Numbered from the stretch's first letter, positions 35,764 to 45,029 are shown. The stretch is 64,000 nucleotides of DNA from Planctomycetes bacterium ADurb.Bin069 (GCA_002070955.1 MWEK01000023.1:1-64000), one strand, 5' to 3'. Made by a program: numbers and translations. Notes: generated by a model from the letters alone, not told the origin.

Positions 35764-35967
35764 CTACACGTCGCGCGGCTGCACCGTCGAGCGCTTGTTC
35801 TCCTTCGCGCGCACCGTGGCTTTCGCGATCAGCTCGCAGATCGCGCCGTTCAAGGCGCACAAGAAGTCCTTGGAGCTCATCATGCCCTTGGACTTCACGA
35901 AAGCCTTGACCTTGCTGGCCACGATCAAGGGCTCCGCGCACGTACTTTTCTTCGCCTTCTTCGCCAT
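35764..35967 (-). CDS. Small bacterial histone-fold protein, third helix nearly absent
   Basis: A 67-residue basic protein with AAGGAG nine bases before the ATG. After a Lys-rich start (AKKAKKST) it reads as a histone fold: helix 1 IVASKVKAFVKSKG, loop MMSS, long helix 2 KDFLCALNGAICELIAKATVRAKEN, then KRSTVQPRDV, matching the loop-2 RKTVxAxDV signature of archaeal histones and H4. It stops after that motif, so helix 3 is almost missing. Single histone-fold proteins are known from several bacterial phyla, including the Bdellovibrio HBb type; short-third-helix variants are reported among prokaryotic histones. It is expected to dimerise and bind DNA. Strong promoter and terminator suggest high expression. 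Two Cys residues are unusual. Confidence 0.75.
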   Translation of the reverse strand: MAKKAKKSTCAEPLIVASKVKAFVKSKGMMSSKDFLCALNGAICELIAKATVRAKENKRSTVQPRDV

Positions 35968-36405
35968 GACTTATGGCTCCTTACAGTTCGTCGCGTCAAG
36001 CACAGGCTGTTCACGCCCACCCAGCCGGCTTGACGAAGACCCGACCGACACACAACACGTCTGGTGGGCGCAGACGACTTGGCTTCCTCTTCGCCGGCGC
36101 CGCACACGTGCGCGCCGAACCCCGCCGAGGAGGCTCCTCGACGGCCTAGAACGCACGCAAGGCGCAATCCGAGCGTCGCGATTTGATCCCAAAAAAGGCG
36201 GATTGTCAAAGGGAATCCGGCGCGAAAAGGCAAAAAACGCCAAATTCTTGACCCATCACCGGGTTTCAGGGCGTTTTCCGCCCGTCACCGGCGGGGCAAG
36301 GAGCGTTGAAACGGGGGTTTGGAGCGGGTTTACGGCACCATGAGGCGGCGCCCCGGCGGGATCGCACGGTGGCGCCGGCTCCCGGAAAATGGTATCTGAG
36401 AAGCT
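35968..36405. other. Divergent region between histone-fold gene and ygiQ
   Basis: About 440 bases. It holds the minus-strand promoter at 36181-36209 and a 200-base leader for the histone-fold gene. On the plus side it contains TCTTGACCCATCACC (36246-36260), a possible -35 region without a clear -10, and GGTATCTGA shortly before the ygiQ start. Short open frames here have no RBS or protein-like composition. Confidence 0.6.
36181..36209 (-). promoter_or_regulatory. sigma70 promoter for the histone-fold gene
   Basis: On the minus strand TTGACA (36204-36209), 17 bases, TCAAAT (36181-36186). The transcript would have a leader of about 205 bases. Confidence 0.6.
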
Positions 36406-38241
36406 ATGTCCGAGGCGTTTCTGCCAAGCACCGCGCGCGACTGCGCGGCCCGCGGGTGGCCGGGGATCGAGGTTCTCCTGGTCACGGCGGACCCGCACGT
36501 CGATCACCCGAGCTTCGGCGCGCTGCTGGTCGGGCGGTATCTGGAGAACCGCGGAGTCCGCGTGGGGCTCGTATGCCAGCCCCGGTGGCGCGGATCGGAA
36601 GACTTCCTCGCCGCGGGGCGGCCGGCCCTGTGGTGCGGCATCGGAGGCGGCAGCGTCGATTCGATTCTCGCCACCTACACGGTCAATCGGAAGCTCAGAA
36701 GAGATGACGCCTTCGGCCCGGACGGCAAGGGCGGCGTGCGGCCGCCGCGCGCCGTGATCGTCTACGCCAACGCGGCGCGCGCCGCCATGCCCGGCGTCCC
36801 GATCGTCATCGGGGGGGTGGAGGCCGGGACGCGCCGATTCGCGCACTACGACTGGTGGGATGATGCGCTCCGGCGCTCGATCCTGCTGGATGCGCGCGCC
36901 GATCTGGCCGTGTGGGGCGAGGGCGAGCTCGTCGCCTGGCACATCACGGAGCTTCTGCGGCGGGGATCGGTTCCCCTGTGGGGCCTGCCCGGCACCGCGG
37001 TGGCCGCGGCGCGCCGGGATCTCGAGGCGGTCTTGCGGGCCGCCGCGCGCTATTGCCGCGTGGCCGGTGTGCCGGGCGGCGGCCCGTACCCTGATCTGGC
37101 TCCGTTTCCCGAGGACGAGCGCCCGGTGATCATGCTGCCGAGCTTCGAGGAGATGGCGCGCGGGCCGCGGCGCCTCCTCATCGAAATGACGGCGACGGTG
37201 GAGCGGGAGACGCGCGGTCCGTGCGGCGCGATTCTGGTGCAGCCTCACGGCGACCGGGTGGTCGTGTCGTTCCCGCGGGCCCGTTGCTTGACGGGCGCGG
37301 AACTGGATGCGGTCGCCGAGCTGCCGTTCACGCGCCGCGCGCATCCGGGGCGGCCCGAACCGCCTGCGCTGGCGGCGATTCGCACGTCGATCATCACGCA
37401 CCGCGGCTGCCCGGGCGGCTGCACTTTCTGCGCCATCGGCGTTCACCACGGCCGGACAATCCGGTCGCGGTCGATCGCGTCGATCTGCGCCGAGGCCCGT
37501 GCGATGGGCCGCGCGCCTTTTTTCCGCGGCACCATCAGCGATCTGGGAGGGCCGACGGCGAACCTCTACGGTATGGGTTGCGCCAGCCCGGAGCGCGAGG
37601 CGCGCTGCCGGCGGCCGTCGTGCCTGTGGCCGGAGATCTGTCCGAGCTTCCGCCTGGACGCGGGACCGCTGCGCGAGCTGCTCGCCCAGGTCCGAGCGCT
37701 GCCCGGCATCGCGCACGCCTATGTGGCCAGCGGCATCCGGCACGACGTGCTTCTCCGAACTCCGCAACTGCTCGGGGATCTCGTCGCCCACCACACCGGC
37801 GGGCGCCTGAAGATCGCGCCCGAGCACGCCGTCGACCGCGTGCTCGATCTCATGCGCAAGCCCCACGCCGAGGCCTTCGAGGCCGTGGCGCGCGCCTTCA
37901 AGGCGGAGTGCGCCGCCCAGGGGCGGTCGCACCGCTTGACGGCGTACTTCATCGCCTCGTTTCCGGGGTCGCGCGACGAGGATATGTGGGCCGTCAAGGA
38001 ACTCCTGGAGCGCCTCGACATGAAAGTCGACGAGGCGCAGGATTTCTGGCCGGCGCCCCTCACGCCGGCGGCGGCGATGTACCACGCGGAGGAGGACCTC
38101 GACGGCAACCCGATCTTCGTCGCCAAGTCCTTCGCGGAGCGAAGGCTTCAGAAGGCCTGTCTGCGCCGCCACGACCCGCGCCACCGCCCGCTGCTCGCCA
38201 AGCTGGGGGCCGCGCTGCGCCAAGGGCGGAAGAAGCGCTGA
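36406..38241 (+). CDS. ygiQ: YgiQ family radical SAM protein
   Basis: A 611-residue UPF0313/YgiQ protein. The N-terminal half is the family domain (EVLLVTADPHVDHPSFG, CGIGGGSVDSILATYT, VPIVIGGVEAGTRRFAHYDWWDD). The radical SAM core begins at ITHRGCPGGCTFCAIG with Cys335, Cys339 and Cys342 (CxxxCxxC). The C-terminal part has RLKIAPEHAVDRVLDLMRKPH and the YFIASFPGSRDEDM block. Function is unknown in the family. The length is slightly below that of E. coli YgiQ because the C-terminal extension is short. It is monocistronic by appearance. Confidence 0.95.
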   Translation: MSEAFLPSTARDCAARGWPGIEVLLVTADPHVDHPSFGALLVGRYLENRGVRVGLVCQPRWRGSEDFLAAGRPALWCGIGGGSVDSILATYTVNRKLRRDDAFGPDGKGGVRPPRAVIVYANAARAAMPGVPIVIGGVEAGTRRFAHYDWWDDALRRSILLDARADLAVWGEGELVAWHITELLRRGSVPLWGLPGTAVAAARRDLEAVLRAAARYCRVAGVPGGGPYPDLAPFPEDERPVIMLPSFEEMARGPRRLLIEMTATVERETRGPCGAILVQPHGDRVVVSFPRARCLTGAELDAVAELPFTRRAHPGRPEPPALAAIRTSIITHRGCPGGCTFCAIGVHHGRTIRSRSIASICAEARAMGRAPFFRGTISDLGGPTANLYGMGCASPEREARCRRPSCLWPEICPSFRLDAGPLRELLAQVRALPGIAHAYVASGIRHDVLLRTPQLLGDLVAHHTGGRLKIAPEHAVDRVLDLMRKPHAEAFEAVARAFKAECAAQGRSHRLTAYFIASFPGSRDEDMWAVKELLERLDMKVDEAQDFWPAPLTPAAAMYHAEEDLDGNPIFVAKSFAERRLQKACLRRHDPRHRPLLAKLGAALRQGRKKR

Positions 38242-38274
38242 GGCCGCCGCCCGCCTGGGCCGCGGCGCGGGCGC

Positions 38275-39555
38275 TCATTCGCACTTGAGCGTCAGCTCCA
38301 CCGGGGCGCCGGTCGCCCCCGCGAAGACCTGCGTCACAAGGGGCTCGGCGCCGTTCCGCGCCAACGTGATCCGGTACTGGCCGGGGACCAGGCGCGCGAA
38401 CGCGAACCTCCCGTGCGCGTCGGACACGGCCGCCAGCTCGCCGGCGCCGTCGGTGGGCGCAAGCGCGATGGCGACGCCGGCGCACGGCGTCGCCGCGTCG
38501 CTGCGGACGATGGCGCCGCGAATCTCCGCGAGGGGGAAGTCGATCTCGACCTCGCGCGTGTCCCCCTTGTCGACGGCCACCGTCTTGACATGCGAAGGGC
38601 CGAGCGCCGGCTTGACCACGAGTTCGTACTCTCCGGGCGGCACGCGGGGAAAGCGGAAGGAGCCAACGGCGTCGGTGCGGTGGGAGCGGGCCAGAGGCGG
38701 CGTCGCGCCCTTGGCCCAGAGGGCGATTTCGCCCGCCGCGCAGCCCTTGACCATGCCGCGCACCTCCGCGAGCTGCTGCAGCTCCGGCGCCAGGTCGATC
38801 CGGCGCTCCCGATGTGCCACGCTGATCACGTGGGGGTACGGATACGATGGGCGCGCCGGCAGGATTTCGGCCCGCAGCGTGAAGGGCATGCCGGGATCGC
38901 CCGCCAGCACCGCGTAGGCGTCGTCCGCCAGCCCTGTGAAACGGGCTTCGCCATCGGCGTCGCTCTCGGCGAAGGCGACATCACCGCTGGCCGAGGCGAG
39001 GACGATCGGAACGCCGCGTTCCTTGATGCCGAAGGCCGTGATGGCGCCTCCCCTGGCCAGGGTGATCTGCTCGGGTTCGGGGGCCGGCACGCGCAGGTCT
39101 TGCGCATGCGGAGCGTACTCGGGGGCGCTCACGATGAGCCGATAGAGGCCCGGAGCCGCGTCGCCGGGCCATTCGATGCGGCCGTCCGCATCAGCCTCGG
39201 CGCGCCAGACCGTCTCTTCCACCCGGCGGCGTACGTGCACGCCGAACACGACGACCCATTCTTCACCCGCCTCCCTGACGAGCACCGCCGCGGCGCCGGG
39301 CAGCTTGGCGCCCGTGGCCGCGTCGATCACCGTCGGGCGCGCATCCATGCGGGGCGGCGGCGCCGGCCGCGCCTCGACGGCGATCGGCTGGATCACGGCG
39401 GGCGGGAGCGCCGGCGCCGGCTCGTCCTGCACCACGGGAGGGGGCTGCAGGAGGTCGCGCTGGGGTTCGTTGGCGCTCTTCGCGTACCACAGGAGCAGGG
39501 CGGCCAGAATGCCGAGGAGCAGCCAGACGACGAGCAGATAATTCGTTGTGCGCAC
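38275..39555 (-). CDS. Membrane-anchored protein with repeated carboxypeptidase-regulatory-like domains
   Basis: A 426-residue protein starting at GTG 39555. One membrane segment (residues 6-24) anchors a Pro-rich linker (about 33-70), after which there are several beta-sandwich modules of the CarboxypepD_reg or Cna-B sort. Their repeated motifs are visible: DADGRIEWPGDAAPGLYRLIVSA, DADGEARFTGLADDAYAVLAG, DAVGSFRFPRVPPGEYELVVK and DAHGRFAFARLVPGQYRITLA. Such modules serve as rigid surface spacers or ligand-binding domains. It is convergent with ygiQ and divergent from the TPR lipoprotein. No partner protein is obvious. Confidence 0.88.
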   Translation of the reverse strand: MRTTNYLLVVWLLLGILAALLLWYAKSANEPQRDLLQPPPVVQDEPAPALPPAVIQPIAVEARPAPPPRMDARPTVIDAATGAKLPGAAAVLVREAGEEWVVVFGVHVRRRVEETVWRAEADADGRIEWPGDAAPGLYRLIVSAPEYAPHAQDLRVPAPEPEQITLARGGAITAFGIKERGVPIVLASASGDVAFAESDADGEARFTGLADDAYAVLAGDPGMPFTLRAEILPARPSYPYPHVISVAHRERRIDLAPELQQLAEVRGMVKGCAAGEIALWAKGATPPLARSHRTDAVGSFRFPRVPPGEYELVVKPALGPSHVKTVAVDKGDTREVEIDFPLAEIRGAIVRSDAATPCAGVAIALAPTDGAGELAAVSDAHGRFAFARLVPGQYRITLARNGAEPLVTQVFAGATGAPVELTLKCE

Positions 39556-39721
39556 CGAAGAATAACCTCACGCGAGCCGCCTCCGTGCGGCCGCCGGTGG
39601 ACAGCCCGGCGGCGCGCGCCGCCGGCGAATATGTTTGCGGCGACTCCGTATCGGTCATTATAATATGCGCGGAGGATCCCGCGCGCAAGCGATCGCCGGC
39701 GCGCGCCACCGGAGGAATGCA

Positions 39722-40585
39722 ATGCGTTGGTCCTGCGCCGTGATCATCGCCGGCGCGCTTGCGGGCTGCGCCGTCAGCGAGGGCAACCGCGAAGAGGCTC
39801 AGAGACTGCTCAAGGTTGGACGCGTGCTGCGGGAGCGCGAGGATTTCGGCGGGGCGGCCAGGGCCTTCGCCGCGGCGATCAACCGCGACCCATCCTTCGG
39901 GCGGGCGCACATGGAACTCGGCGTCGAGTACCTGCGCTACGGATTGCGCCTGGAGGATGCTGCCGCGGCTTTCGCGCGGGCCGCAACGCTGGATTCGAGC
40001 CTCTGGGAGGCGTCCCAGTACCGCGTGTTCGCCCTCTACGAACTCGGCGACAAGAAGGGAGCGCTCGCGGCCCAGAAGGCGCTGGTGGAACGGGAGCCCG
40101 GCCGGGCCGAGGCGCACCAGAATCAGGGCGATTTGCTGCTCAAGGAGCGCCGCTGGGAGGAGGCCGAGCGCTGCTATCGCAAGGCGCTGGAACTTAAATC
40201 GCCGTATCCCCTGGCCCGAGGAGGACTCGGGATCGCGCTGTGGCGCAACGGACGGGTGGAGGAAGGGCTCGTCCACCTGCGCGCGGCGACGGCCGATCTG
40301 CCGGAGCGCGTCTCCTTACGCCTCGAGCTGGCGCGCGCGCTGCTCGCGCACGACCTGCCGGCGGAAGCCGCCGCCGAGGCCGAGGCGGCGCGGCAACTGG
40401 AGCCGGACAACGGCTTGGTTTATCATATACTAGCGGAGATCCGCATTGCGCAAGGCGACCGCGCCGGCGCGGCGGCGATGGCTCGCGAGGCGCGCGCGCG
40501 GCGCTATGGGCTTTCGGGGGAGCTGCGGGCGAAGTTGGACGGCGATGCGATGGCTGAGACCGGAGACACAGGAGGTTCGCCATGA
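39722..40585 (+). CDS. TPR-repeat lipoprotein
   Basis: A 287-residue lipoprotein. GGAGG six bases upstream sets the ATG at 39722; the lipobox is LAGC at about residue 16. At least six tetratricopeptide repeats follow (AARAFAAAINRDPSFGRAHMELGVEYL, EAERCYRKALELKSPYPLARGGLGIAL, AEAEAARQLEPDNGLVYHILAEI), so it should be a periplasmic protein-protein scaffold. TATAAT at 39659-39664 is a likely -10 box. Its stop overlaps the ATG of the next secreted protein (ATGA), so they work as a pair. Confidence 0.92.
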   Translation: MRWSCAVIIAGALAGCAVSEGNREEAQRLLKVGRVLREREDFGGAARAFAAAINRDPSFGRAHMELGVEYLRYGLRLEDAAAAFARAATLDSSLWEASQYRVFALYELGDKKGALAAQKALVEREPGRAEAHQNQGDLLLKERRWEEAERCYRKALELKSPYPLARGGLGIALWRNGRVEEGLVHLRAATADLPERVSLRLELARALLAHDLPAEAAAEAEAARQLEPDNGLVYHILAEIRIAQGDRAGAAAMAREARARRYGLSGELRAKLDGDAMAETGDTGGSP

Positions 40586-41529
40586 TAAGACGATCGATCC
40601 TTGTCACAATGGCGCTTGGAGCGCTTGCATGCGGCGCGTTGTCGGCCGTGCCGGCCGGGAAGGCCCAGGGATTGGTCTTCGAGACGCCGGAGGGCGCGCA
40701 AGCCTTTGAGAGCGGCAAAGCCGCCTTTCTCGAGCGCAAGACCGTCCCGGCGGCCGAGCAGCTCGCCAAGGCGCGCAGGGCCGCCAAGGACAAGGCCACC
40801 CAGCAGGAGGTCGACCGCTGGGTCCGCGGCTTGCAGGGGATGGCCGACCTGGAGATCCTCGAGCGCAACCTCCAGAAGGAGCCGGGCTGGGTCTACGAAA
40901 ACGCGCAGCGCAAGTTCCTCGTCCACATCGCCACGCCGGCGGCCGATTTCTTCAGGCGGCTCATCGAGCAGATCGAGAACTCCGAGGACAAGATCGTCCT
41001 GAAGTTCGAGAGCTTCGAAGACCAGGCGCGGGTGTACGACGCCAAGTTCGGTCACAACTACGTGCTCAAGGCCAAAGAGCCCGAGCACGTCATCGATGGC
41101 GAGAAGGCCCTCAAGTGGGAGTGCCTCCCCTCGCAGGAGAAGAGCCGCGTTTTCCGCGTGAAGGACGGGCGCGTGCCCAAGGACTGGTCCAAGTACGATT
41201 CTCTCGGCTTTTGGATGTACGGCGTCGCGGGCATGAACTCGCGGATCGAGGTGTGCCTCACCAACGAGCGCGACCAGGCTCCCGCCAAGGATGCCAAGAG
41301 CAAGCGAGGCGCAACGGTCCGCCACGACGGCTTCCAGGCGGCGCTGCAGCCCCACGACGGCTGGCGGTTCGTCACGATCAGCCTGAAGGAGCCCGGCAAG
41401 GGTTCGGCCTCGTTCCGCAAAGTCGGGGCGGGCGACCTGTCGAAGGTGGGCGGCCTGCAGTTCCAGCTCCCGACAATGAAGAGATTCACGGTGTATCTGG
41501 ACAACTTGGTTCTGATCAAGAGCAAGTGA
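40582..41529 (+). CDS. Secreted protein with C-terminal carbohydrate-binding-like domain
   Basis: A 315-residue exported protein (signal peptide ending near residue 22, LSAVPA). Residues 30-110 are helical and repeat-like. Residues 145-315 resemble a CBM11-type beta sandwich (ALKWECLPSQEKSRVF, YDSLGFWMYGVAGMNSRIEVCLTN, HDGWRFVTISLKEPG, RFTVYLDNLVLI). Such domains bind glycans or organise an envelope complex. Translation is coupled to the TPR lipoprotein upstream by an ATGA overlap. No catalytic motif is visible. Confidence 0.85.
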   Translation: MIRRSILVTMALGALACGALSAVPAGKAQGLVFETPEGAQAFESGKAAFLERKTVPAAEQLAKARRAAKDKATQQEVDRWVRGLQGMADLEILERNLQKEPGWVYENAQRKFLVHIATPAADFFRRLIEQIENSEDKIVLKFESFEDQARVYDAKFGHNYVLKAKEPEHVIDGEKALKWECLPSQEKSRVFRVKDGRVPKDWSKYDSLGFWMYGVAGMNSRIEVCLTNERDQAPAKDAKSKRGATVRHDGFQAALQPHDGWRFVTISLKEPGKGSASFRKVGAGDLSKVGGLQFQLPTMKRFTVYLDNLVLIKSK

Positions 41530-42226
41530 ACCGCCGGTCCGCGCGCAGTCCGTAGGGAGGCGCCGGGCGCGCCCGCGCCCAGAGCGTCGCGAAGTCGCGA
41601 TCCGTCTCCCGCGTCAGCTCCCGCAGGATCCCCTCCAGGCGGGCGCGGAACGGCTCCAGATTATCGGTAGGCGCCGCCGGGACTCGAAACGCCGCGCTCG
41701 TCCGGACGAGCGCGCGCGTGAAAGGATAGGGCAGGAGAAAGCCGTCCCACGAGCGGAACTGCTTGAACCGCGCGAAGCTGCAGGTCGCGGGGATGATCGG
41801 ATAGCCGGTCTCCGCCGCGAGGCGGATGACGCCGGGCTTGAGCTCGTGCCGCGGGCCGCGCGGTCCGTCGGGCGTCACGGCCAGATCGACATCTCGGCGC
41901 CGGCACAATCGGAAAAGCGCCGGGCCTCCGCCCCGGGTGCTCGAACCGCGCACCGTGCCGAATCCGAGGCGCTCGACGGTGCGGGCGATGAGATCGCCGT
42001 CCCGATGCCGGCTGACGATGATCGTGACGCGCTGGAACCGATGCGTATAGGTGAAAAGCAGCATGCGCTGGTGCCAGAAGGCGTAGATGCAGGGGCCGCG
42101 GAGTCCGATCGGCGGGTCCAGCGGCTCGATGCCGAGCCAGCGGATGCGCAGCGTCCCGAGGTACAGGCGGATGAGCGCCGGGGCGATGCGCGGAACCGCC
42201 GCGAGCAGGGCGTCAAAGCGCGCCAT
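41516..42226 (-). CDS. Lysophospholipid acyltransferase (DUF374)
   Basis: A 236-residue protein of the DUF374/LPLAT group, related to late acyltransferases of lipid A. CIYAFWHQRMLLF provides the conserved His, VERLGFGTVRGSSTRGGGPAL is the family block, and VTPDGPRGPRHELKPG is the acceptor motif. The ATG at 42226 lies inside the end of the glycosyltransferase gene (14-base overlap), so it follows that gene on the same transcript. It probably acylates lipid A or a phospholipid. The last 14 bases are antisense to the end of the convergent secreted-protein gene. Confidence 0.9.
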   Translation of the reverse strand: MARFDALLAAVPRIAPALIRLYLGTLRIRWLGIEPLDPPIGLRGPCIYAFWHQRMLLFTYTHRFQRVTIIVSRHRDGDLIARTVERLGFGTVRGSSTRGGGPALFRLCRRRDVDLAVTPDGPRGPRHELKPGVIRLAAETGYPIIPATCSFARFKQFRSWDGFLLPYPFTRALVRTSAAFRVPAAPTDNLEPFRARLEGILRELTRETDRDFATLWARARPAPPYGLRADRRFTCS

Positions 42227-43304
42227 GGGTGATGTCTCCGCGAAGCTCCTCGATGGCCGCCATGACCATGTCCGGAGTGATCTCGAGCATGCAGCGCCGG
42301 TGGTCGCACGTCCGCTTCTCGCAGGGGCTGCAGGACACGCCGCTCCGCACGCAGCGCCGCGGCGCGTTGCGAGGGCCGTACACGGCGGGATCTTTGGGGC
42401 CGAACAGCCCGACGACCGGCAGGCCGAGCGCATCGGCCAGATGCAGCATCCCCGTGTCGGGGGCGACCAGAAGGTTCGCCGCGCGCAGGAGGCCGGCGGC
42501 GTGGCGCAGCGAGGGACACTCGGGAGCCATGGCGGTTTCGCCGCCGGCGCGCGCCGCGAGGCGCGCCGCCAGAGCCTGCTCGCCGGGCCCCCAGGAGAAA
42601 AGGACGCGCGCGTTGAAGGCCGGCGCGGCGCGGCGCGCAAGCTCGGCGAACCCTTCCTCGGTCCAGCGCTTGAGGGCGCCGAAGGCGCTCACCCCGGCGT
42701 GGAAGATAAACACGGGGCCGGGCGCCGGACCCAGGCGCTCGCGGGCCCAACGCGTCTCCGCGTCGAGGTCCGGGAGGCGCGGCGGAGGGGCGGGGCCGTC
42801 GAACCCGAGGGCGCGGGCGAGGGCGAGGTTGCGCTCGACCCGATGCGCGCCGGGCGGAACCGGGGGCGCCGTGAACCCGTGCAGGCGGTGGCTCCGTTCC
42901 TTGACGTTCGAGGGGGCGAAGCCCAGCGTCGCGGCGGCGCCGCTCAAGCGCGCGACCGCGGCGCCCCGGAGGTTGGCCTGAAAGTCGATGGCGAGCCCGT
43001 AGCGTTCGGCGCGCAGGGCCTTGAAGAAGCGCACGCCTTCGCGGGCCGCCCCGAAGAGCCGCACGGGGTTCCGGAGCCGGCGCTGCCACGCCTTGCGGGG
43101 AAGATCCCACACGCGTCCGAGGAAAGGATGGCCCTGGATGATCGGAGCCGAGAGCGATTCGGTCGCCCAGTCGAAGCGCGCGCGGGGCAAGGCCGCGCGC
43201 AGCGCCGAGAGCGCCGGCAGCACATGGAGCACGTCCCCGAAGGCGCTCAGGCGCACGATGAGGATCTTCTCGGCGTGTCGCGCGATGTCGATGATCGTTT
43301 CCAT
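42213..43304 (-). CDS. Glycosyltransferase family 9 (heptosyltransferase-like)
   Basis: A 363-residue GT9 protein. The N-terminus has ILIVRLSAFGDVLHVLPALSALR, the GDV/LL signature of ADP-heptose:LPS transferases; the C-terminal Rossmann domain has LLVAPDTGMLHLADALGLPVVGLFGPKDPAVYGP. It would add a heptose or related sugar to the lipopolysaccharide core. A Cys-rich stretch near the C-terminus (CVRSGVSCSPCEKRTCDHRRC) is common in GT9 proteins of uncultured bacteria. It is divergent from the LPS kinase gene, with which it forms one LPS cluster. Confidence 0.93.
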   Translation of the reverse strand: METIIDIARHAEKILIVRLSAFGDVLHVLPALSALRAALPRARFDWATESLSAPIIQGHPFLGRVWDLPRKAWQRRLRNPVRLFGAAREGVRFFKALRAERYGLAIDFQANLRGAAVARLSGAAATLGFAPSNVKERSHRLHGFTAPPVPPGAHRVERNLALARALGFDGPAPPPRLPDLDAETRWARERLGPAPGPVFIFHAGVSAFGALKRWTEEGFAELARRAAPAFNARVLFSWGPGEQALAARLAARAGGETAMAPECPSLRHAAGLLRAANLLVAPDTGMLHLADALGLPVVGLFGPKDPAVYGPRNAPRRCVRSGVSCSPCEKRTCDHRRCMLEITPDMVMAAIEELRGDITHGAL

Positions 43305-43451
43305 GGATCGTCGCCGTGAGCGTGCGGCCCGCGGCGCGGATCCGCCGCGGGACAGGCTCATACGTACCAGAAAAACAGGGCATTGCCAACAGGCGCGGCC
43401 CGCCGGGCAGGCCCTTTCGTCCCCTCGACCCCCTCGGTACACTGTTGTCCT

Positions 43452-44261
43452 ATGCATCAGATCGAAGCCGCGCTCTCCGCTTTCGAGCTCGTCGAGCACG
43501 GAAAGGCGCGCGCATACCTCCGCCGCGAGGATGCCGCCTGGCTGCAGGCGGCCGGCGTCCTCGCCCCCGCGACGCTGGTCGGCCCGGGCGCGCTCGACCG
43601 CGGCCGCGGCGCGCGCGTCGCCCTCGGCGGCCGGCAGTGCTTCGTCAAGCACTACGTCCGCGGCGGGCTTCTCGGAAGGGCGTTCGGCGACCGTTATGTC
43701 TCGGCGGCGCGGTTCGGCCGCGACCTGGCGGCGGGCGAGGTCGTGCGGCGGAGCGGCGTCCCCGCGCCGGCCGTGCTCGCCCTCGTGATCGAGACGGAAG
43801 GACTCCTGTGCCGCGCATGGCAGATCAGCGAGTTCGTCGAGGGCCTGGTGGAGCTTGGTTCGGCCCTCGCCGTCCGCGCCGGGCGGGCGCGGCGGGAAAT
43901 CCTGCGCGGCGCGGGTCGGGCGGTTCGGCGGATGCACGATGCCGGCGTCGCGCATCCGGACCTCACGCTCCGGAACGTGGCCGTGGATGGGGCCGGCACG
44001 GTGATGCTCTTGGATTTCGACCGCTGTACGCTCGCGCCCTGGGCGGCGCGCCGGCGGCACAACTTGTTCCGACTGCACCGGTCGGCGCGCAAGGCGGGAG
44101 TGTGGCGCGGCGGCGATGCCGCCCGGGCGGAACGGCGGGACATCGCGGCGTTTCTGTGCGGTTACAGGCGCAAAGGCGACGCGGCGCGGGTGGCGGCGTG
44201 CGCCTTCGCGTTCTACCGGGCGTGGGAGCGGGTGCACGCCCTTTTCTGGACACGGTCATGA
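43452..44261 (+). CDS. Lipopolysaccharide kinase (WaaP/Kdo kinase type)
   Basis: A 269-residue protein kinase-like fold. The ATP-binding lysine lies in GGRQCFVKHYVRGG; the catalytic loop is HPDLTLRNVAV (His165-Asp167-Asn171 region), and the metal site LLDFDRCT. It would phosphorylate a core LPS sugar. ATG 43452 has no ribosome binding site; TTTCGT (43415-43420), 17 bases, TACACT (43438-43443) lies so close that the transcript could be leaderless. An in-frame ATG at 43383 is the alternative but adds an unconserved stretch. Its stop overlaps the GT2 gene start (ATGA). Confidence 0.9.
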   Translation: MHQIEAALSAFELVEHGKARAYLRREDAAWLQAAGVLAPATLVGPGALDRGRGARVALGGRQCFVKHYVRGGLLGRAFGDRYVSAARFGRDLAAGEVVRRSGVPAPAVLALVIETEGLLCRAWQISEFVEGLVELGSALAVRAGRARREILRGAGRAVRRMHDAGVAHPDLTLRNVAVDGAGTVMLLDFDRCTLAPWAARRRHNLFRLHRSARKAGVWRGGDAARAERRDIAAFLCGYRRKGDAARVAACAFAFYRAWERVHALFWTRS

Positions 44262-45028
44262 CACACAAGGTTTCGGCGTGCATCATCACCTTCAACGAGG
44301 AGGCCAACATCCGCGACTGCCTGGAGTCGGTGCGTTGGGCCGACGAGATCGTGGTCATCGACAGCGGCTCGATCGACGGCACGACGGCGATCTGCCGCGA
44401 ATACACCGAGCGGGTGTACGTGCGCGACTGGCCCGGCCACGTGGCGCAGAAGAACCGCGCGATCGACGCCGCGTCGCACGAATGGGTGTTCTGCATCGAC
44501 GCGGACGAGCGCGCGACGCCGCTCCTGCAGTCGGAGATTCAAGGCGTGCTCGCGGGCGAGCCCGCGCACCAGGGCTACACCGTGCCGCGCCTCACGTGGT
44601 ATCTAGGGCGCTGGATGCGGCACGGCTCCTGGTATCCGGACCGCAAGCTGCGGCTCTTCCTCCGCGCCGTCGGCCGTTTCACGGGGCAGGATCCGCACGA
44701 CCGCGCCGAGGTGTCGGGCTCCGTGGGGCGCTTCCGCGGCGACCTCCTGCACTACAGCTACCGGGGCCTGGCGCATCACCTCGAGCAGATCAACAAATAC
44801 ACGGACACCATGGCGCGCCTGAAGGCGGAAGCGGGGGTGCGGTTCCCCCTCGCGCGCCTGCTCGTGCGGCCGCCCGCGAAAATGCTGAAGATGTACGTGC
44901 TTCGCGCCGGTTTTCTGGACGGCGCGCCGGGACTTGTCGCCGCCGCGATGGGTGGCGTGTACGAGCTCATGAAGTACGCCAAGCTCTGGGAGCTCAGGCG
45001 CGGCGCGGGCGGGCGCCCGCGCGGATAG
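44258..45028 (+). CDS. Glycosyltransferase family 2 (LPS core, WaaE/KdtX-like)
   Basis: A 256-residue GT2 enzyme. The N-terminal CIITFNEEANIRDCLESVRWADEIVVIDSGSIDGT and the CIDADERA metal-binding DxD block are clear; EIQGV, YLGRWMRHGSWYPDRKLRLF and a C-terminal amphipathic helix fit the WaaE/KdtX group, which transfers glucose to LPS core heptose. The catalytic domain is complete. Translation is coupled to the LPS kinase upstream by ATGA. It ends one base from the convergent FGGY-like gene. Confidence 0.93.
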   Translation: MTHKVSACIITFNEEANIRDCLESVRWADEIVVIDSGSIDGTTAICREYTERVYVRDWPGHVAQKNRAIDAASHEWVFCIDADERATPLLQSEIQGVLAGEPAHQGYTVPRLTWYLGRWMRHGSWYPDRKLRLFLRAVGRFTGQDPHDRAEVSGSVGRFRGDLLHYSYRGLAHHLEQINKYTDTMARLKAEAGVRFPLARLLVRPPAKMLKMYVLRAGFLDGAPGLVAAAMGGVYELMKYAKLWELRRGAGGRPRG

Positions 45029-45029
45029 C

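Noticed and set aside
35925..36233. 102-codon minus-strand frame upstream of the histone-fold gene
   Set aside because: It overlaps that gene's promoter and leader, has no RBS and no recognisable protein texture.
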